Positions 61,815 through 64,000 of a stretch of 64,000 nt of DNA are shown here, one piece after another; position 1 is the stretch's first letter; every line of letters starts with the position of its first letter. The DNA is from Gilliamella sp. Lep-s35. Lineage in GTDB: Bacteria > Pseudomonadota > Gammaproteobacteria > Enterobacterales > Orbaceae. The position numbers and the translations under genes were made by a program. Where the stretch lies: assembly GCF_009795845.1 (NCBI RefSeq), contig NZ_WTEX01000006.1, positions 1-64,000 on the forward strand, written 5' to 3'. Under the pieces are notes generated by a model. That model worked only from the letters and a program-made list of their open reading frames with translations, was not told where the DNA came from and did not search any database.

Positions 61815-61820
61815 TATACT
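61815..61820 (+). promoter_or_regulatory. Possible -10 element of the CRISPR-like small RNA
   Basis: TATACT placed so that transcription would begin at about 61826-61828, the first bases of the first degenerate repeat. No good -35 is present at 17 nt, so this is tentative. Confidence 0.35.
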
Positions 61821-61824
61821 GAGT

Positions 61825-61910
61825 TTTGACAGCCGAATAGGTTGCTGAGAAATGTTAAGTATTTACTTTTCTTTGAAGTGAATTTTACCGCTGAATAAGC
61901 GGTCTATAAA
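61825..61910 (+). ncRNA. CreR/CreA-like mini-CRISPR guide RNA between cas3 and csy1
   Basis: Two degenerate type I-F repeats flank a 30-nt pseudo-spacer. Repeat 1 (61825-61852) matches the common I-F repeat (GTTCACTGCCGTATAGGCAG then CTAAGAAA) at 21 of 28 positions. It has a 5-bp stem CAGCC/GGTTG (one wobble), loop GAATA and the 8-nt handle CTGAGAAA. Repeat 2 (61883-61910) matches at 17 of 28 and has a perfect 6-bp stem ACCGCT/AGCGGT with the same loop GAATA. Csy4-type cleavage would give a guide of about 58 nt. The pseudo-spacer (61853-61882) starts TGTTAAGT, which recurs after CC upstream of csy1. Spacer and one repeat being degenerate argues against an ordinary array. Confidence 0.6.
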
Positions 61911-61997
61911 AGTGTTAATCTCGGACAGTGTAAATTAGCTAGTTTTATTTATCGTATTGATTTTTTAAATTATTTTTTTTGTGTTTGATGTATCTCA

Positions 61998-62029
61998 CCT
62001 GTTAAGTTTTAACTGTTTCTTTGTTTCTT
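61998..62029 (+). promoter_or_regulatory. Candidate self-target of the mini-CRISPR guide upstream of csy1
   Basis: CC (61998-61999) is the type I-F PAM. It is followed by TGTTAAGTTTTAACTGTT, which agrees with the pseudo-spacer at positions 1-8 without a mismatch and at 15 of the first 18 (mismatches 9, 12, 16). With a 1-nt gap similarity extends to CTTTG at position 23. A TTGTTT-N17-TATTTT pair (62021-62049) could be a csy1 promoter overlapping the PAM-distal end of the site. Confidence 0.55.
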
Positions 62030-62138
62030 TCTTTTTTATGTTTTATTTTTAGATTATTTTTTGTGTTATTTGCTTGATTTTTAGCAAAGATTATTTTATT
62101 CTAATTATATTAAAATTTAAAATAAATAAGGAGGGTCA

Positions 62139-63518
62139 ATGAATAACATATCTTGGCAAGATATAAGAAAGGTAATTTTAGATTTTCTGCAACAACGGCT
62201 TGCCAATAATAGTAATTATAAAAGTGAAACCGCTAAGTTAGAAAAAGCAAAAGAGTTAGGCGATCAGGTTGCAGTGAATGAAGCTCAGCAAAAGTTAGCT
62301 GAACTCGCTAAACGATTTGATTTTGAAACGTGGATGGAAGATGCCGCTATTCGTCGTATTTCATGGCTTCTTATTGCTACCCATATAGCTAAAGGAGTGC
62401 ACCCGAGCTCGAAGGCTTGTAACGCAAATTACAATACACAGATAAAGCCTAATAACCTGAATAATTTAGTATCATCTGCTACAGTGAACACTTTGCCTTT
62501 TGATGCCAGTGGCGCTGCGGCTTTAGACATATTTGGGTTTTTAAACCAAGTTGTTAAAAATGATATAACAATTTTACAGCTTATTATTAATAATCACCCT
62601 GCTGTTCAAGAAGCTTTATCTGATGATAAAAATAAGTCTGCTCTTTATTTGGAAAATTTTAAGCAGTTACTTAAAGATAATTGGAGTGATGCGCAGGCTT
62701 CGGAACTTAATAAGCAATTTTTCTGGCCGAATAGTGAAGAAACTTATTTGTCACAGCATGAAAATAATTATCGCTTACTGATTCCACTACATCCTAGTGC
62801 TTTGTGCCATTTGGTTTATCAAAAGGTACAAACCCGATTTTCGGAAGAAAATAAAAATGCACGAGAATTGCGTAGAAAAAAAGATGTTGAGCATCAGCCC
62901 TATATTTCTTTTCATGATCTTGCTGTTGTCAAACTAGGTGGCAGTAATGCTCAAAATGCAAGCCAACTTATTGGTAGTCAAATGGGACGTAATTTTTTGT
63001 TACCTTCCATGCCACCTAAATTTCAAGAATCTCAATTTCCATCGATTTCCAAACACCAAAAAACAATTTTCAATAATACACTGCAATATTTTTGCCGATT
63101 TGGTTTTAAATTACTGTTTGATATGGTTAAGGCGCCCAAAAATATTGTAGAAGAAAGAGATGATCGTAAAGATGCATTTGCGGTGATTTTATCATTACTA
63201 CTTAAGTTTGCTCGTCATATTCAAACTACTCAACCAGCCGGTTGGAGCCGTGATTATTCACTCAATTTTAATGAAAAACTTTGGCTTGATCCACAGCGAG
63301 CACAATTAGAGAATGAAGAGGATTTTAAAAAACAGTATGAACAAGGTGATTGGCAACAAAGTCTAGAAAAGCTTTTTGCAACTTGGGTTCAAACTATTTT
63401 AAAAGAGAAATTCAAAAATATTAAACAGCAATTTGCCGATCCGGAATTTAGTGAATGGCGCCGTGAATTTAGATCTGCGGTGAAAGCAAGTCAACGTAAA
63501 CGGGAGGGAATCTTTTAA
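62139..63518 (+). CDS. csy1: Csy1 (Cas8f), type I-F Csy complex large subunit
   Basis: Binds the 5' handle of the crRNA together with Csy2 and takes part in PAM recognition. It has 459 residues, a little longer than P. aeruginosa Csy1. Family segments include ATHIAKGVHPSSKACNANYN, LIPLHPSALCHLVYQKVQ and HDLAVVKLGGSNAQNASQLI followed by GSQMGRNFLLPSMPP. AGGAGG lies 5-6 nt before the ATG. Its stop TAA shares one base with the csy2 ATG (TAATG), so the two are coupled. It is separated from cas3 by 425 bp, much more than usual. Confidence 0.93.
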   Translation: MNNISWQDIRKVILDFLQQRLANNSNYKSETAKLEKAKELGDQVAVNEAQQKLAELAKRFDFETWMEDAAIRRISWLLIATHIAKGVHPSSKACNANYNTQIKPNNLNNLVSSATVNTLPFDASGAAALDIFGFLNQVVKNDITILQLIINNHPAVQEALSDDKNKSALYLENFKQLLKDNWSDAQASELNKQFFWPNSEETYLSQHENNYRLLIPLHPSALCHLVYQKVQTRFSEENKNARELRRKKDVEHQPYISFHDLAVVKLGGSNAQNASQLIGSQMGRNFLLPSMPPKFQESQFPSISKHQKTIFNNTLQYFCRFGFKLLFDMVKAPKNIVEERDDRKDAFAVILSLLLKFARHIQTTQPAGWSRDYSLNFNEKLWLDPQRAQLENEEDFKKQYEQGDWQQSLEKLFATWVQTILKEKFKNIKQQFADPEFSEWRREFRSAVKASQRKREGIF

Positions 63519-64000
63519 TGGCATTACCAGATTATTATTTATTTTTTGATCATGTCAAAATTCATAATGCTAATGCAATTTCTAGCCCATTAACGTATGG
63601 ATTTCCTGCTATTTCGGGATTTTTAGGCGCTATTCATGCTTTAAGTCGTAAAATTGAATCAGAAAATCCTATTTATTTAGATGGTGTGTTAATCGCATGT
63701 CATGAATGTGATGTACAAGTTTATCGGCCAAACAACTATGCGGATTATACGTTTCGATTAACTCGCAATCCGTTGGCCAAAAACGGTAGTACTCGTTCAA
63801 TTATTGAAGAAGGTCGAGTACATCTTGATGTATCATTATTAATTGAAGTAAGAATAGAAGATTTAGAAACATTATATGACGCCGAGCAACAGAAAGCCTT
63901 TATCCAACAGATGAAACAAAAACTTTACCAACAACGTATAGCTGGTGGTCATGTAGTATCTATAGGGGATGTCAAGTTAATTTCTTCTGATGAATCAGAT
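63518..64000 (+). CDS. csy2: Csy2 (Cas5f), partial at window end
   Basis: The first 161 residues, MALPDYYLFFDHVKIHNANA, then ISSPLTYGFPAISGFLGAIH, match the Csy2 N-terminus, including the conserved GFPAISGFLGA region. Csy2 forms a heterodimer with Csy1 at the 5' end of the crRNA. GGGAGGGA lies 8 nt upstream. The gene continues beyond the window; csy3, csy4 and the CRISPR array are expected there. Confidence 0.92.
   Translation, partial: MALPDYYLFFDHVKIHNANAISSPLTYGFPAISGFLGAIHALSRKIESENPIYLDGVLIACHECDVQVYRPNNYADYTFRLTRNPLAKNGSTRSIIEEGRVHLDVSLLIEVRIEDLETLYDAEQQKAFIQQMKQKLYQQRIAGGHVVSIGDVKLISSDESD

Noticed and set aside
61825-61910. Ordinary short CRISPR array
   Set aside because: The two repeats differ from each other at many positions, spacing is 58 not 60, no third repeat follows, and the spacer matches a neighbouring chromosomal site. 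A functional array should have near-identical repeats and not target itself.
58696-64000. Type I-F3 CRISPR-associated transposon
   Set aside because: cas3 is present with intact helicase and HD motifs, Csy1 and Csy2 are separate genes, and no tniQ or tns genes are visible.

Overview
The window looks like chromosomal DNA of an AT-rich gammaproteobacterium. Protein sequences and several local gene orders (menA-rraA, prfB-lysS, the atp operon, ubiU-ubiV) resemble Enterobacterales and Pasteurellales, and the overall character (low GC, short intergenic regions, orphaned pieces of enterobacterial operons) fits a reduced-genome, host-associated lineage such as the Orbaceae (Gilliamella-like). That placement is inference; no rRNA gene is present to test it.

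Layout. 1-4.5 kb: anaerobic ubiquinone hydroxylation genes ubiU and ubiV running into the cysteine desulfurase pair csdA-csdE, then the outer-membrane BON lipoprotein dolP. 4.7-9.9 kb: a DUF1266 protein, a very long DjlB/DjlC-type J-protein and, convergent, the Hsp70 HscC. 10-14.9 kb: xseA, xthA, tyrA, glmM. 15.1-21.6 kb: complete F1Fo ATP synthase operon atpBEFHAGDC with a leader stem-loop. 21.8-29.2 kb: recC without recB/recD, yjjV, an MdtD-like exporter, gloC, and bioY under a clear BirA-type operator with an overlapping papain-fold hydrolase gene. 29.3-30.2 kb: tRNA-Asn, a decayed IS481-type remnant, and a tRNA-His/tRNA-Pro operon on the minus strand with its own promoter. 30.7-38.6 kb: a CpxRA-like two-component system, an M15 peptidase, rlmN-pilF, mntP, a GATase, a VanW-family gene and sodA. 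38.8-41.4 kb: prfB with its programmed +1 frameshift, and lysS. 41.5-42.1 kb: a graveyard of IS fragments. 42.2-58.5 kb: ndh, a HlyD plus two ABC-2 permease cluster lacking an ATPase, menA-rraA, dprA, def, grpE, nadK, pgpA, and divergent argF and carAB with ArgR boxes on both sides of their shared intergenic region.

58.7-64 kb: a type I-F CRISPR-Cas effector locus, cas3-csy1-csy2 (csy2 runs off the window). It is atypical in two ways. Cas3 lacks the N-terminal Cas2 domain normal for I-F and no cas1 lies upstream, so the local adaptation module is missing. The 425-bp gap between cas3 and csy1 holds two degenerate I-F repeats bracketing a 30-nt pseudo-spacer. The first 8 nt of that pseudo-spacer match exactly a site preceded by a CC PAM about 140 bp upstream of csy1. 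This is the architecture expected of a crRNA-like guide that makes the Csy complex repress its own operon (CreR/CreA-like), and it is the most interesting signal in the window.

A second unexplained signal is a dispersed intergenic repeat of about 42 bp, at least eight copies in both orientations, always just downstream of genes.
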